Positions 24,609-34,507 of a stretch of DNA of 38,209 nucleotides are shown in pieces; within the stretch, counting starts at the first letter, position 1; each line of letters opens with the position of its first letter. The stretch comes from Bacteroidales bacterium (GTDB lineage Bacteria > Bacteroidota > Bacteroidia > Bacteroidales > S143-33): positions 1-38,209 of the forward strand of contig JALVRO010000154.1 of assembly GCA_027031265.1 (NCBI GenBank). The letters are read 5' to 3'. The notes beneath the pieces were generated by a model. The model was given only the letters and a program-made list of their open reading frames with translations. It was not told where the DNA came from and searched no databases. The translations under genes and the position numbers were made by a program.

Positions 24609-27158
24609 ATGAAAGATAAGGTTTTGGTCGGGATAAAGAAAATACTTCCCCATGTATTAATATTATTAGGTTTTTTCCTTGTAACTGTCTTTTATTTCTC
24701 ACCAGCTTATGAGGGTAAGGTACTAAGGCAGATGGATCTGGAACATTTCAAGGCTATGTCCAAGGAACAAAAAGATTTGTATAAGCATACAGGTCATTAT
24801 AGTGCCTGGACCAATAGGGTATTCAGTGGTATGCCTGGCTACCAGATATACATGCCCCGTGGAATAAAACATGACATTTATGCACCATTGATGAGTACTC
24901 TACGCATATTTAACACATTACCTTATACTACTGCAGGTATTTTATTTGTTTATTTGATTGGTTTTTATCTATTGATGCTCACAATGCGATTTAATAAATG
25001 GATAAGCACGATTTTTGCTCTGGCATTTGGCCTTTCGTCGTACAATATCATAATTATAGCTGTGGGGCATATCACCAAGGCTTATGCCATTGGTCTAATG
25101 CCTATGGTCCTTGCCTCATTTATAATTCTTTACCGTGATAAAAAATATTTATGGGGAAGCCTGGCTGTGGCTGTATCACTGGGTATTCAGATAAACACCA
25201 CACATGTCCAGATTGTCTATTATACAGGTATGCTTGTTGGTATTTATGTTATTTATGAGCTTATTAAACAATGGATTATAGAAAAAAATGGCAAACACTT
25301 TATCATTGCATCATTGGTCGCATTACTGGGCGTGATACTGGCTATTATTCCAAATACTGTGACCTTGTGGACTAATTATGAGCTTGCCAAATACAGTATT
25401 CGTGGTGGTCATAGTGAGGTCAAGGAACAAACCACAGAGACAAAAGGTCTGGACAAGGAATATGCTTTGTCATGGTCTTATGGAGTCAGTGAGACCTTGA
25501 CTTTGATGGTTCCAGAGGTTAAAGGTGGAGCAAGCGATTATCTGGGCAATGACCCCAGGCTAATGCAAAAGATAAATTCACCTTTCAAGCAATATCTGGC
25601 CCAATCCAGCCGTTACTGGGGACCACAAGTATTTACTGCAGGGCCTGTGTATTTTGGGGCAATTATTGTTTTTCTTTTTGTCCTGGCTATGTTTATTGTC
25701 AAAGATGATCAGAAATGGTGGCTTTTTACTGCCACAGTGCTGGCAATAATGCTTGCATGGGGTAAGCATTTCATGCCTTTGACAGACATATTTTACTATT
25801 ATTTTCCTCTTTACAACAAGTTTCGTGTGGTTTCGATGATTCTAGTTATTGCCAGCTTGACAGTACCTGTACTAGCAGCAATGGCTGTGCAAGAGATTGT
25901 CAATAATCCCGAGATCCTGAAAGAAAAAGCCAAATATTTCTACATTTCCTTTGCTATCACAGCAGGTGTGGCATTACTGCTATATTTAATTCCAAGATTG
26001 GCAGGGCCACTGCTGACACCCCAGGAGCAAGAATACATGAAATCATTATTAGCCCAAAATCCAGCTAATGCCCAGCAATTTAATGCCTTTTTTGCAGAGC
26101 TGGAGAATGTCAGGGCTATGATTCTCAAGGCGTCAGCCATACGTAGCTTCTTGTTTATTACTATTGCAGCATTGCTGATATGGGCTTACAGCCGTTATTT
26201 CAAGTCATCTACTTCTATATTTTACTTATTACTGGGATTGTTAATAGTCATTGATCTGTGGACTATTGACACAAAGTATTTGAGTTACAAAGATTTTAAA
26301 GCTAAGCGTATTATACGAAACGAGTTCAAACCCTCACCAGCTGACCAGTTTATTCTAAAGACATCGCAGAAAGATTACCGTGTGCTTAACCTGACAGTAG
26401 ATCCATTCAATGATGCTATGACTTCATATTTCCACGAACACATAGGTGGATATAGTGCAGCAAAACTTCGTAGATATCAGGATATTATTGATTTTTATCT
26501 AAGGCCCTATGCCATGAGTATAATTAAGGCTTTACAGGACAGCACCGTTGATGTGATGCAAGTTATTAAACCTATGCAGGTTATGCACATGCTTAACACA
26601 TTATATATAATAGTTAACCCAAATGGAATGCCTATTATTAATCCTTATGCCTTTGGGAATGTATGGTTTGTTGATTCATACAAGTTTGTACAGACGCCAA
26701 GAGAGGAGATAGAAGCGCTGAACCAGGTAGATCTGAAACGTGTAGCAATTATTAACAAGAAAAAATATAACCATGTTAAATTCCCTGAGTTATCGCTCAA
26801 TTCTGACCCAGAGCGTGCTATAATACTTACTTATTATCAGCCAGATTCACTTGTTTACCAGAGTCGTTCTCATAATTATGAATTCGCTGTGTTCTCTGAG
26901 ATTTATTATCCAAAAGGCTGGAAAGTATACATTGATGGCAAACAAGCAGAGATAATAAACACAGACTTTATCTTGCGTGGGCTAATAGTACCGCCTGGTG
27001 TGCATAAAATTGTCATGGTCTTCAAACCTGCTGCTATATACAAAGGTCGCAAAATAGCAATGATTGGTTCTATTTTGGTAGGTCTAATGTTTCTATTAGC
27101 TTTGGGCATAGAATTTAGAAACAAGAAACGCAAAACACCACAAAGCAATGAAGCTTAA
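24609..27158 (+). CDS. YfhO-like polytopic membrane protein
   Basis: 849 aa; multiple TM segments; N-terminal YFSPAYEGKVLRQMDLEHFKAMSKE, FSGMPGYQIYMP; C-terminal SEIYYPKGWKVYIDGKQAEIINTDFILRGLIVPPGVHKIVMVFKP typical of YfhO family. Confidence 0.82.
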   Translation: MKDKVLVGIKKILPHVLILLGFFLVTVFYFSPAYEGKVLRQMDLEHFKAMSKEQKDLYKHTGHYSAWTNRVFSGMPGYQIYMPRGIKHDIYAPLMSTLRIFNTLPYTTAGILFVYLIGFYLLMLTMRFNKWISTIFALAFGLSSYNIIIIAVGHITKAYAIGLMPMVLASFIILYRDKKYLWGSLAVAVSLGIQINTTHVQIVYYTGMLVGIYVIYELIKQWIIEKNGKHFIIASLVALLGVILAIIPNTVTLWTNYELAKYSIRGGHSEVKEQTTETKGLDKEYALSWSYGVSETLTLMVPEVKGGASDYLGNDPRLMQKINSPFKQYLAQSSRYWGPQVFTAGPVYFGAIIVFLFVLAMFIVKDDQKWWLFTATVLAIMLAWGKHFMPLTDIFYYYFPLYNKFRVVSMILVIASLTVPVLAAMAVQEIVNNPEILKEKAKYFYISFAITAGVALLLYLIPRLAGPLLTPQEQEYMKSLLAQNPANAQQFNAFFAELENVRAMILKASAIRSFLFITIAALLIWAYSRYFKSSTSIFYLLLGLLIVIDLWTIDTKYLSYKDFKAKRIIRNEFKPSPADQFILKTSQKDYRVLNLTVDPFNDAMTSYFHEHIGGYSAAKLRRYQDIIDFYLRPYAMSIIKALQDSTVDVMQVIKPMQVMHMLNTLYIIVNPNGMPIINPYAFGNVWFVDSYKFVQTPREEIEALNQVDLKRVAIINKKKYNHVKFPELSLNSDPERAIILTYYQPDSLVYQSRSHNYEFAVFSEIYYPKGWKVYIDGKQAEIINTDFILRGLIVPPGVHKIVMVFKPAAIYKGRKIAMIGSILVGLMFLLALGIEFRNKKRKTPQSNEA

Positions 27159-27858
27159 ATTCGGCGTTGTAGTCTTCCCCGGGTCTAATTGTGATGACGA
27201 TGTTGTATATGTCATAGAGGACATATTAGACCAGGAGGCTATAAAACTGTGGCATAAGGAAACAGATTTACAGGGGGTTCATGGAATAATAATACCCGGG
27301 GGCTTTTCGTACGGTGATTATCTCCGGGCAGGTGCTCTTGCTAAGTTTTCGCCAATCATGGAAAGCATAAAGGAGTTTGCAGACAAAGGTGGATTTGTTT
27401 TTGGTATATGTAATGGATTTCAGATTTTATGTGAAGCAGGATTGCTACCTGGCACACTGTTGCCAAATGACAATAATAAGTTTATTTGTAAGAATGTTTA
27501 TATCAAGGTAGATAACCGCCACACAATGCTGACAAATCAGATAGATTCAGAATATGCGCTAAAGATACCAATTGCTCATGCAGAGGGTAAATATTATGCA
27601 GAACCTAATGTGCTAACGCAAATGCGACAAAATGGCCAGATCATTTTCCGTTATTGTGACGAGTTTGGTCGATTGTCAGAGGAATTTAATCCTAATGGTT
27701 CTATCGAGAACATAGCTGGTGTGTGTAATGAAGAAAAAAATGTTTATGGCATGATGCCACATCCTGAGCGTGCAGCTGATGATGAGCTTGGGAACACAGA
27801 TGGATTGTTGATCTTTAACTCAATAATAAAATCTTTGACAGAAAAAGTCTTTTTCTAA
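27148..27858 (+). CDS. purQ: Phosphoribosylformylglycinamidine synthase subunit I
   Basis: 236 aa; FGVVVFPGSNCDDDVVY, IIPGGFSYGDYLRAGALAKFSPIM, VFGICNGFQILCEAGLLPG, MPHPERA; overlaps the YfhO-like stop by 11 nt. Confidence 0.95.
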   Translation: MKLKFGVVVFPGSNCDDDVVYVIEDILDQEAIKLWHKETDLQGVHGIIIPGGFSYGDYLRAGALAKFSPIMESIKEFADKGGFVFGICNGFQILCEAGLLPGTLLPNDNNKFICKNVYIKVDNRHTMLTNQIDSEYALKIPIAHAEGKYYAEPNVLTQMRQNGQIIFRYCDEFGRLSEEFNPNGSIENIAGVCNEEKNVYGMMPHPERAADDELGNTDGLLIFNSIIKSLTEKVFF

Positions 27859-27859
27859 C

Positions 27860-27901
27860 AACAAAAAAGTCCCTGCTTATGGAAGCAGGGACTTTTTTGT
27901 T
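27860..27901. terminator. Bidirectional intrinsic terminator between purQ and MATE genes
   Basis: aacaaaaaagtccctgctt-atgg-aagcagggacttttttgtt, 19 bp perfect inverted repeat with A/T tracts on both arms. Confidence 0.92.
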
Positions 27902-27904
27902 ATC

Positions 27905-29302
27905 TCATGCAACCTCCAGGGCAGGTTCGGCAGTGAGAAACTGGCGCTTGAGCTTACCAATAACAAACTGCCCCCAAACAAAGCCTACTAATGATGCTGT
28001 CAGGTTACCAAGCATTATGCCCCACCACACACCTCTCAAACCCAAATGGAAAAGGATTGCCAGAATATAGGTGAAGGCTATCTGAAAAATTATGGTACGC
28101 AAAAATGTAACAAAGAAGGCATTCATCCCCTTACCAATCCCCTGAAACATAGCAGATGTAAGCATACCCAGAGGCACTCCTGGCAAGAAAAGGCTAAGGA
28201 TTTTCAAAGCAACAACCATATCACCACAGATACTATGGGCTGCCCTGGAATAAGTGAATAAGAGTGTCAGCTGCGGAGCCAGGAAGAAAATAACCACAGC
28301 TATTAAAAACTCCACAACAAAACCAAAGCGCACACCGTAGTAATAAGCAATTTTTAATTTATCAATATCCCGTGCGCCATAAGCAGCACCTGTAACGCTC
28401 GTCACGCCCATAGCCACACCAAGCAAAGGCACTATGCCAAACATTATTATTCTCCACGAGCTGGTAAATACAGCTATTCCGTCTGTGCCGCCAGCACGGA
28501 TAATTATCATATTGACGAAAAACATGGCAAAAGCCATTGCCAGCTGCGAGAAAGAGGCAGGCACACCGACTTTGAGAATTTCTTTAACGATGCCAGGGTT
28601 ATAATGTGCCTGCCGAAAGTTGAATGTGACGTATGTCGAGCGGTCGAAGAACAACCATTTGAACATAAACAAGGATGAAATTGTAATTGATAGCAGGGTA
28701 GCCCAAGCAGCGCCATTTATTCCCATTTTTAGAACATAGATAAAAATAGGATCCAGGACGATATTCAACACAGAGCCAAGAATCATGACATACATGGCTC
28801 TCTGCATATCGCCCTCACCCCTGAGTATACCACTTGCAATGTTTGTAAAGAAGATTATGGGCAGACCACCAATAATGATGCGAGCATATCCTGTGACATA
28901 AGTAAGTACTCTACCAGATGCGCCTAAGAGGCTAAAAATTTTCCGCAGGAATGGGAAAGTGAGAATCATTATAACAGCGCCAATGAACAAGCTCAAGACC
29001 AATGTATGGATAGCAGCACTATCAGCCTGTTGCTTATCCTGTGCTCCAATTTTACGTGAGATAGCAGAGCTTCCACCTACAGAAAGGCCTGAAGCAATTG
29101 ACACGATAATCATGTACACAGGGAAAAAAAGTCCAATAGCAGCCAAAGCATCCTTGCCAATGCCGGCTACCCAAATACCATCGACCAGGTTATAAAGGGT
29201 CTGAACGAGCATTCCTGCCATCATTGGCAGGGCCAGCTTGATTATTGCTTTCCTGGGATCACCCTGTAAAATTCTAACTCCTTTTGTTACCTTCTTGTCC
29301 AT
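27905..29302 (-). CDS. MATE-family efflux transporter
   Basis: 12-TM pattern; ILQGDPRKAIIKLALPMMAGMLVQTLYNLVDGIWVAGIGKDALAAIGL. Track start (29320) is a TTG that falls inside a candidate -7 box; ATG at 29302 (MDKKVTKG) preferred. Confidence 0.93.
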   Translation of the reverse strand: MDKKVTKGVRILQGDPRKAIIKLALPMMAGMLVQTLYNLVDGIWVAGIGKDALAAIGLFFPVYMIIVSIASGLSVGGSSAISRKIGAQDKQQADSAAIHTLVLSLFIGAVIMILTFPFLRKIFSLLGASGRVLTYVTGYARIIIGGLPIIFFTNIASGILRGEGDMQRAMYVMILGSVLNIVLDPIFIYVLKMGINGAAWATLLSITISSLFMFKWLFFDRSTYVTFNFRQAHYNPGIVKEILKVGVPASFSQLAMAFAMFFVNMIIIRAGGTDGIAVFTSSWRIIMFGIVPLLGVAMGVTSVTGAAYGARDIDKLKIAYYYGVRFGFVVEFLIAVVIFFLAPQLTLLFTYSRAAHSICGDMVVALKILSLFLPGVPLGMLTSAMFQGIGKGMNAFFVTFLRTIIFQIAFTYILAILFHLGLRGVWWGIMLGNLTASLVGFVWGQFVIGKLKRQFLTAEPALEVA

Positions 29303-29317
29303 GCAACATATTTTGCA

Positions 29318-29325
29318 CAAAAATA
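29318..29325 (-). promoter_or_regulatory. Candidate -7 box TATTTTTG upstream of MATE gene
   Basis: caaaaata on + strand; about 15 nt upstream of ATG at 29302. No clear -33 TTG. Confidence 0.35.
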
Positions 29326-29391
29326 GTATTTAGCCACTAAGAAACAGGTTAATAATTTGTAAAATTATCACAGATCATTAACACAAAACAA

Positions 29392-29421
29392 AAAGAGGCT
29401 GTCCCTGCGGACAGCCTCTTT
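29392..29421 (-). terminator. Terminator of accB/accC/bactofilin unit
   Basis: aaagaggctgtcc-ctgc-ggacagcctcttt, 13 bp perfect stem; T-rich tail on the minus strand. Confidence 0.85.
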
Positions 29422-29445
29422 GAATTATGACTTGTGAACAAATAA

Positions 29446-29838
29446 TTAGTTTTCTTTCCTGGGTTGTGTGGTAGTTTTCTGCTGCATACCTTTTTCCATT
29501 GTCAGTGTACCGTTGAATACACTACCCTCCTCTATGACCACTTTCTTTGTAAACAAATCTCCATCAAATTTGGAGGTAGATCTAAGTATAACCAACTGAG
29601 AAGCAGTAAGTTTACCCTTGTATGACCCGGAGATATCGGCTATTTTAACGCTTGTCTCACCTTCGATATACCCCTGCTCTCCGATAATCAATTTTCCTGC
29701 GGTTGTGAGGTTACCGACAATTGATCCATCGATACGTATATCTCCGCTAGCATTAACGTCTCCTTTGATATTTGTGCCATTACCTATAATATTGAATACG
29801 TTTGTTACTGTCTGTTCTCCGTTCGCTTTGCTTTTCAT
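29446..29838 (-). CDS. Bactofilin (polymer-forming cytoskeletal protein)
   Basis: 130 aa; [46 protein letters not shown]..., [36 protein letters not shown]. Confidence 0.93.
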   Translation of the reverse strand: MKSKANGEQTVTNVFNIIGNGTNIKGDVNASGDIRIDGSIVGNLTTAGKLIIGEQGYIEGETSVKIADISGSYKGKLTASQLVILRSTSKFDGDLFTKKVVIEEGSVFNGTLTMEKGMQQKTTTQPRKEN

Positions 29839-31178
29839 GACTCGTCGAATTTAAAAGTTTCCAGAAATTTAGTATTATAATTTCCTTTTACAAAATCTGT
29901 ATGTGCTAAAATTTTCTTATGTAGAGGGATTGTCGTCTTAATTCCCTCAATAACAAACTCTTCCAATGCTCTCTGCATCTTACGGATAGCTTCTTCCCTT
30001 TCCTGGGCAACGGCAATAATCTTAGCCACGAGAGAGTCATAATAAGGAGGAACAACATAACCAGCATAAGCATGTGAATCCACTCTGATACCATGACCTC
30101 CAGGCATGTGCCAAACTTCTATACGGCCAGGGGATGGCATGAAATTGTTATAAGGATCTTCGGCATTTATACGGCATTCAATGGCGTGCATCTTTGGGTA
30201 ATAATTCTTACCGGATATAGCCACGCCTGCTGCTATTTTAATCTGCTCTTTAACCAAATCAAAATCAATCACTTCCTCTGTAATAGGATGCTCTACCTGT
30301 ATACGTGTGTTCATCTCCATAAAGTAGAAATTACGATCCTTGTCCACGAGGAATTCGACAGTACCCACACTCTGGTAATTAATAGCTTGAGCGGCCTTGA
30401 CAGCCGCCTGACCCATTTTTTCTCTAAGCTCTTCTGTGATAAATGGCGAAGGGGTCTCTTCTATAAGTTTTTGATGGCGGCGCTGCACAGAGCACTCACG
30501 TTCTGAAAGGTGGGCAACACGTCCATATTTATCGCCAGCTATTTGTATCTCAATATGACGGGGTTCCTCGATAAATTTCTCAATATAAACGCCATCATTA
30601 CCAAAAGCAGCTTTAGCCTCCATCTTGGCATTATTCCAGGCTTTTTCGAACTCTTCCTCTGACCATACGACACGCATACCTTTCCCACCACCACCGGCTG
30701 TGGCTTTTAGCATTACAGGATAACCTATTTCTTTAGCAATCCCCTTTGCGGTATCCAGGTCATCGATAACTCCCTCTGAACCAGGCACAACAGGCACACC
30801 AGCCTCTATCATAATACGGCGGGCTGTTGCTTTGTCTCCCATGTTGTCTATCTGGTCAGCAGTAGGTCCTATAAAAGTTATGCCGTTCTCTTCACATATA
30901 CGTGCAAAAAGAGAATTCTCAGCAAGGAAACCATAGCCAGGATGAATAGCATCTACGCCAGTAAGCTCAGCAGCTGCCATTATCTGGGGGATATTAAGAT
31001 ACGATTTTGAGCTCTCGGCAGGTCCTATACATACAGCCTCATCAGCAAAACGCACATGCAAAGAATTCTTGTCAGCAGTAGAATAAACAGCCACAGTCTT
31101 AATGCCCATTTCCTTGGCCGTACGTATTATTCGCAGGGCTATTTCCCCCCTATTAGCAATGAGTATTTTCTTGAACAT
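29835..31178 (-). CDS. accC: Acetyl-CoA carboxylase biotin carboxylase subunit
   Basis: 447 aa; [92 protein letters not shown]. Confidence 0.97.
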   Translation of the reverse strand: MFKKILIANRGEIALRIIRTAKEMGIKTVAVYSTADKNSLHVRFADEAVCIGPAESSKSYLNIPQIMAAAELTGVDAIHPGYGFLAENSLFARICEENGITFIGPTADQIDNMGDKATARRIMIEAGVPVVPGSEGVIDDLDTAKGIAKEIGYPVMLKATAGGGGKGMRVVWSEEEFEKAWNNAKMEAKAAFGNDGVYIEKFIEEPRHIEIQIAGDKYGRVAHLSERECSVQRRHQKLIEETPSPFITEELREKMGQAAVKAAQAINYQSVGTVEFLVDKDRNFYFMEMNTRIQVEHPITEEVIDFDLVKEQIKIAAGVAISGKNYYPKMHAIECRINAEDPYNNFMPSPGRIEVWHMPGGHGIRVDSHAYAGYVVPPYYDSLVAKIIAVAQEREEAIRKMQRALEEFVIEGIKTTIPLHKKILAHTDFVKGNYNTKFLETFKFDES

Positions 31179-31250
31179 TTCTTGATTTTTTAGATTAAGA
31201 AATTATACCAATGGCATTAAATAATGTCCTATTTTCAAATTGCTTAGACA

Positions 31251-31282
31251 TAATACCAAACTTATTAGAGATATTGGTATTA
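31251..31282 (-). other. Inverted repeat in accB-accC gap overlapping accB stop
   Basis: taataccaa-(14 nt)-ttggtatta, 9 bp perfect arms. Confidence 0.5.
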
Positions 31283-31807
31283 CTTGGCAGGACGAACCAG
31301 GAACAAGGGCTGGTCAAACTCCACAGGAGTTGCATCTTCGACAAGAATTTTCTCTATAACACCTTCTACTTCTGCCTCAATCTCATTAAACAGTTTCATA
31401 GCTTCGATAATACAAACCACATCACCAGGTTTAATATGATCACCGACCTCAACATAAGGAGGCTTGTCAGGGGCAGGACGACGGTAAAAAGTACCGACCA
31501 TAGGTGAGCGGATCTCTATTAGTTCTTCGTCTTTCTCCTCTTTCTTAGTCTGTGGCTGCCCAGAAGTCTGGGTCTGTGTTGGCTGTGGAGCTACAGCCGG
31601 CTGAGGCATAGGAGGAGGCATAGTAGGAGCTGGCATTTGTGGTGCTACCTGTGGGATTATAATTTTTTCTGTATTAGATTCTATTTCTTTCTGTTCGGGT
31701 TTGAATTGAACATTAAGCTCCAGATCTTCGCTCTTTAGCTCTAGTCTGACTATATCAGACTTAGCCAATTCCTGAATGAACTTTTGAATTTCCTTTAAAG
31801 AAACCAT
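31280..31807 (-). CDS. accB: Biotin carboxyl carrier protein of acetyl-CoA carboxylase
   Basis: 175 aa; helical N-terminus, Pro/Gln-rich linker ([25 protein letters not shown]), biotinyl motif [17 protein letters not shown]. Confidence 0.96.
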   Translation of the reverse strand: MVSLKEIQKFIQELAKSDIVRLELKSEDLELNVQFKPEQKEIESNTEKIIIPQVAPQMPAPTMPPPMPQPAVAPQPTQTQTSGQPQTKKEEKDEELIEIRSPMVGTFYRRPAPDKPPYVEVGDHIKPGDVVCIIEAMKLFNEIEAEVEGVIEKILVEDATPVEFDQPLFLVRPAK

Positions 31808-31830
31808 GATAGAAATTTTAAGTTTGTGGT

Positions 31831-31838
31831 CAAATTTA
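31831..31838 (-). promoter_or_regulatory. Candidate accB promoter -7 box TAAATTTG
   Basis: Minus strand TTG-N17-TAAATTTG, about 23 nt upstream of accB ATG. Confidence 0.55.
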
Positions 31839-31887
31839 TAAATTTTTTATAAAATCAAAACTTTAATTCAAAAAAGCACAAATAAAC

Positions 31888-31923
31888 AAAAAATCCGGGC
31901 AACCATGTTGCTCCGGATTTTTT
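31888..31923 (-). terminator. Terminator downstream of rpmF
   Basis: aaaaatccgg-gcaac-catg-ttgc-tccggattttt inverted repeat with one bulge. Confidence 0.75.
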
Positions 31924-31941
31924 CAGGAGGATCAAAGAAAT

Positions 31942-32124
31942 TTAGAGCTCTACCTCCTGGAAAACAGGCTTACCACGGTAACTGCCACATACCGGGCAAA
32001 CGCGGTGATACTGGTGCATTGCGCCGCAAACCTCGCACTTAACCAGCTTAGGTGCTTTTGCTTTGTAATGGGTTCTTCTCTTATCGCGGCGTGTCTTAGA
32101 TGTTTTTCTCTTTGGATTAGCCAT
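31942..32124 (-). CDS. rpmF: 50S ribosomal protein L32
   Basis: 60 aa; MANPKRKTSKTRRDKRRTHYK, CEVCGAMHQYHRVCPVCGSYRGKPV. Confidence 0.97.
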   Translation of the reverse strand: MANPKRKTSKTRRDKRRTHYKAKAPKLVKCEVCGAMHQYHRVCPVCGSYRGKPVFQEVEL

Positions 32125-32143
32125 TTGTAGATGTATTTAGATT

Positions 32144-32689
32144 TTAATTTAAAAGCTTTTTCAATTGTTCCCAACGTGGGTCTATATCCTCAAGACTCTC
32201 CTGTTGGTGATGACCTGGCTTGAGCTCTTCGAGTTTCTGAAGCATCTGAGGATCGCAAGTCGGATTGCCATTTTCATCCAGAGGATGTACTTTCTTTATT
32301 GGCAAAGCAAGGTTAATAAAATCGTAAATGTGCTTTGCTATATTAATCACTGACTCGCTACGGTCAATAACTATTTCCTGATCATAATCGAACCAATCTG
32401 TGTTGTATGTCCCAAGCTTGACATAGAGCGTCGTGTGATAATCCAGTGGATGTAGGAATTCATCGAGACAAACGTCACATACGACTCTGACTTCCCCCGA
32501 AAGATAAAAATCAAGCACCAGATTGTCTGGGTTAATCATTAATTCAACCAAAACCTTTACCCGTCCCTCCTTGTACTCAGAAAACTCATAATTCTTAAAA
32601 AATTCATTGTCAACGTCAAACTCAAACTTGTGTAACTTACCCTGTTCCAGATCCTTAAACGGAATATTATATAGATCAAAAAAAGACAT
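32144..32689 (-). CDS. DUF177/YceD-like protein
   Basis: Start MSFFDLYNIPFKDL preferred; VRVVCDVCLDEFLHPLDYHTTLYVKLG; immediately upstream of rpmF as is usual for this family. Confidence 0.85.
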   Translation of the reverse strand: MSFFDLYNIPFKDLEQGKLHKFEFDVDNEFFKNYEFSEYKEGRVKVLVELMINPDNLVLDFYLSGEVRVVCDVCLDEFLHPLDYHTTLYVKLGTYNTDWFDYDQEIVIDRSESVINIAKHIYDFINLALPIKKVHPLDENGNPTCDPQMLQKLEELKPGHHQQESLEDIDPRWEQLKKLLN

Positions 32690-32848
32690 ATCTCTACTAT
32701 TTAGCTGTGCAAAATTGGAATAAATTTCCCAAAAAAACAAATTGAGCCAATGTGTTTTAAACTTTATTTATTAAACGGCCCGCATAAAAGTACTTTATTT
32801 TTATGAATAAAAAATGTAATTTAGCTTAAAGACGAAACATAAAAACTT

Positions 32849-33733
32849 ATGATCATGAGAAAGTCTTACCTTATTTTGATATTTTTTTCATTTAGCTTGT
32901 TGATATTTAGCTGTAAAAAAGAAAAGAAGACTGAGCAAAAGGCCAGCCAAGCCATAGAACAAAACGATACATCCGAGGTAGAAATTTTTTATTTAGTACC
33001 TTCGCCGGATGATATTTTTGGCTTTGCCAGTAGTTCTGACCTGTATTTTAACCCTTCTCTACCCAATCCTCCAGAGAATGTGGATAAATACAATAATACA
33101 AAATTGCAGGAGCTAAATTTTGGGGTATACTCTGCTGACCTAGCTTACTGCGCTGCTTTTGGCAAAAAAGAAGAGACTAAATTGTACCTGAATGTGGTAA
33201 AACAGCTAAGTGAAAAGATAGGACTGGCAGAGGTGTTTAACGAAAGCCTGATTAGCAGGATAAACAATCTGGGGTCCAACAAAGACTCCCTGATAGCTAT
33301 CTCTAATGACACATATTTCGATATTATTCGCTACCTGGAAAAATACAACCGTATTAATAGCCTGGCAATCATTGCGGCTGGTGGATGGCTGGAAACAATG
33401 TACCTGGTAATAAATCTGGCCAGCTACTCGGAAAATAATCCCACTATTCAAAAGATAGCAGACCAAAAAATAATATTTAATAATCTTTACAGATTCCTTC
33501 AGCAGAACACGTCTGATCCAAATGTAAAAGCTGTCTTTGATGAATACACAAAACTAAAGGCAATTTTTGATGAATTTGAATTGGTAAAAGTTGACGATAA
33601 GCATAACATGTCTGTCGATGGTGATAAAATTATTGTCGGTAGTAGTGTTAAAATTGTTATCAACAAAGAACAATTTATTAAATTGCACAACGTTATAAAT
33701 GAAATAAGAGCTGACTTTACTCTTAATAAATAA
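32849..33733 (+). CDS. Lipoprotein of unknown function
   Basis: 294 aa; lipobox LLIFSCKKEKK; helical remainder, no family recognised with confidence. Confidence 0.75.
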   Translation: MIMRKSYLILIFFSFSLLIFSCKKEKKTEQKASQAIEQNDTSEVEIFYLVPSPDDIFGFASSSDLYFNPSLPNPPENVDKYNNTKLQELNFGVYSADLAYCAAFGKKEETKLYLNVVKQLSEKIGLAEVFNESLISRINNLGSNKDSLIAISNDTYFDIIRYLEKYNRINSLAIIAAGGWLETMYLVINLASYSENNPTIQKIADQKIIFNNLYRFLQQNTSDPNVKAVFDEYTKLKAIFDEFELVKVDDKHNMSVDGDKIIVGSSVKIVINKEQFIKLHNVINEIRADFTLNK

Positions 33734-33756
33734 TTAAAAATCAAAATATTAGGATT

Positions 33757-34311
33757 ATGAAAAAAATATTGTGGTTGCTTTCAATAATATTCCTGCTGAC
33801 AAAACTCTCATACTCACAGCTTAATTGTTCTAACTTTCTTTCCACCCGAAAAGCAGAGCCTCCTTATAAAATGAGCTCATTGTCCAAAAGCGCAGTTAGT
33901 GTTTCTGGACACACCTATAAGTACGAAGTTCCGCTTAGCGCTGATAAAGAATACCGTTTTCTTTTCTATGCCAGTCCTGCGTTTAACAACAACATTCATT
34001 TCAAAATAATTGACAAGAACGCCACACCTGATCCTTCTGACGATAAAGTCATACTGGATCTCCCTGGAGAGAACCCAGAAACAAATAATGCCCGTGGTAC
34101 AGCTACCCTTGCTTCATATACTGACGCTAAAACAGGGGAAGAAGTTCATCCATATTTTGACATAGTACCACAGCATGCCACACAGCTGGAAGTAATCATT
34201 GAAGTTAAGGAAGCTCCTCCACAGAAAGATGAATTTGGCAACACCTATTCCGAAGTTGTCAAAGGATGTATAGCTGTAATTATCCTGGAGAAACCAATGG
34301 AATCATTCTAA
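33757..34311 (+). CDS. Secreted protein of unknown function
   Basis: 184 aa; signal peptide MKKILWLLSIIFLLTKLSYSQ; beta-rich sequence; 23 nt after the preceding lipoprotein. Confidence 0.75.
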   Translation: MKKILWLLSIIFLLTKLSYSQLNCSNFLSTRKAEPPYKMSSLSKSAVSVSGHTYKYEVPLSADKEYRFLFYASPAFNNNIHFKIIDKNATPDPSDDKVILDLPGENPETNNARGTATLASYTDAKTGEEVHPYFDIVPQHATQLEVIIEVKEAPPQKDEFGNTYSEVVKGCIAVIILEKPMESF

Positions 34312-34332
34312 ATGCATAATTCTTGCAGGCAG

Positions 34333-34361
34333 TAACGGCAGGGTCATAGACCCTGCCGTTA
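34333..34361 (+). terminator. Terminator after secreted protein gene
   Basis: taacggcagggtc-ata-gaccctgccgtta, 13 bp perfect stem followed by ttacttatac. Confidence 0.8.
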
Positions 34362-34507
34362 TTACTTATACACAGCTACTTTTTAATAATAAAATAAATC
34401 CTTCATGATACCTGCAATGATTGCTATAAATAAAAAAATCAATAGCCATAACACTAGCTAAATTACGTAATCATTGCTCCTACAACCAGCATAAATCAGA
34501 GTACTAG

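Noticed and set aside
30093-30506. 137-aa plus-strand ORF
   Set aside because: Antisense to accC, which is unmistakable by motif; no recognisable protein features.
31950-32174. 74-aa minus-strand ORF overlapping rpmF
   Set aside because: Out-of-frame reading of the L32 gene; L32 frame has clear zinc-finger cysteines.
34462-34471. Palindrome attacgtaat upstream of the spherulin-4-like gene
   Set aside because: Only 10 bp in AT-rich DNA and single copy; expected by chance.
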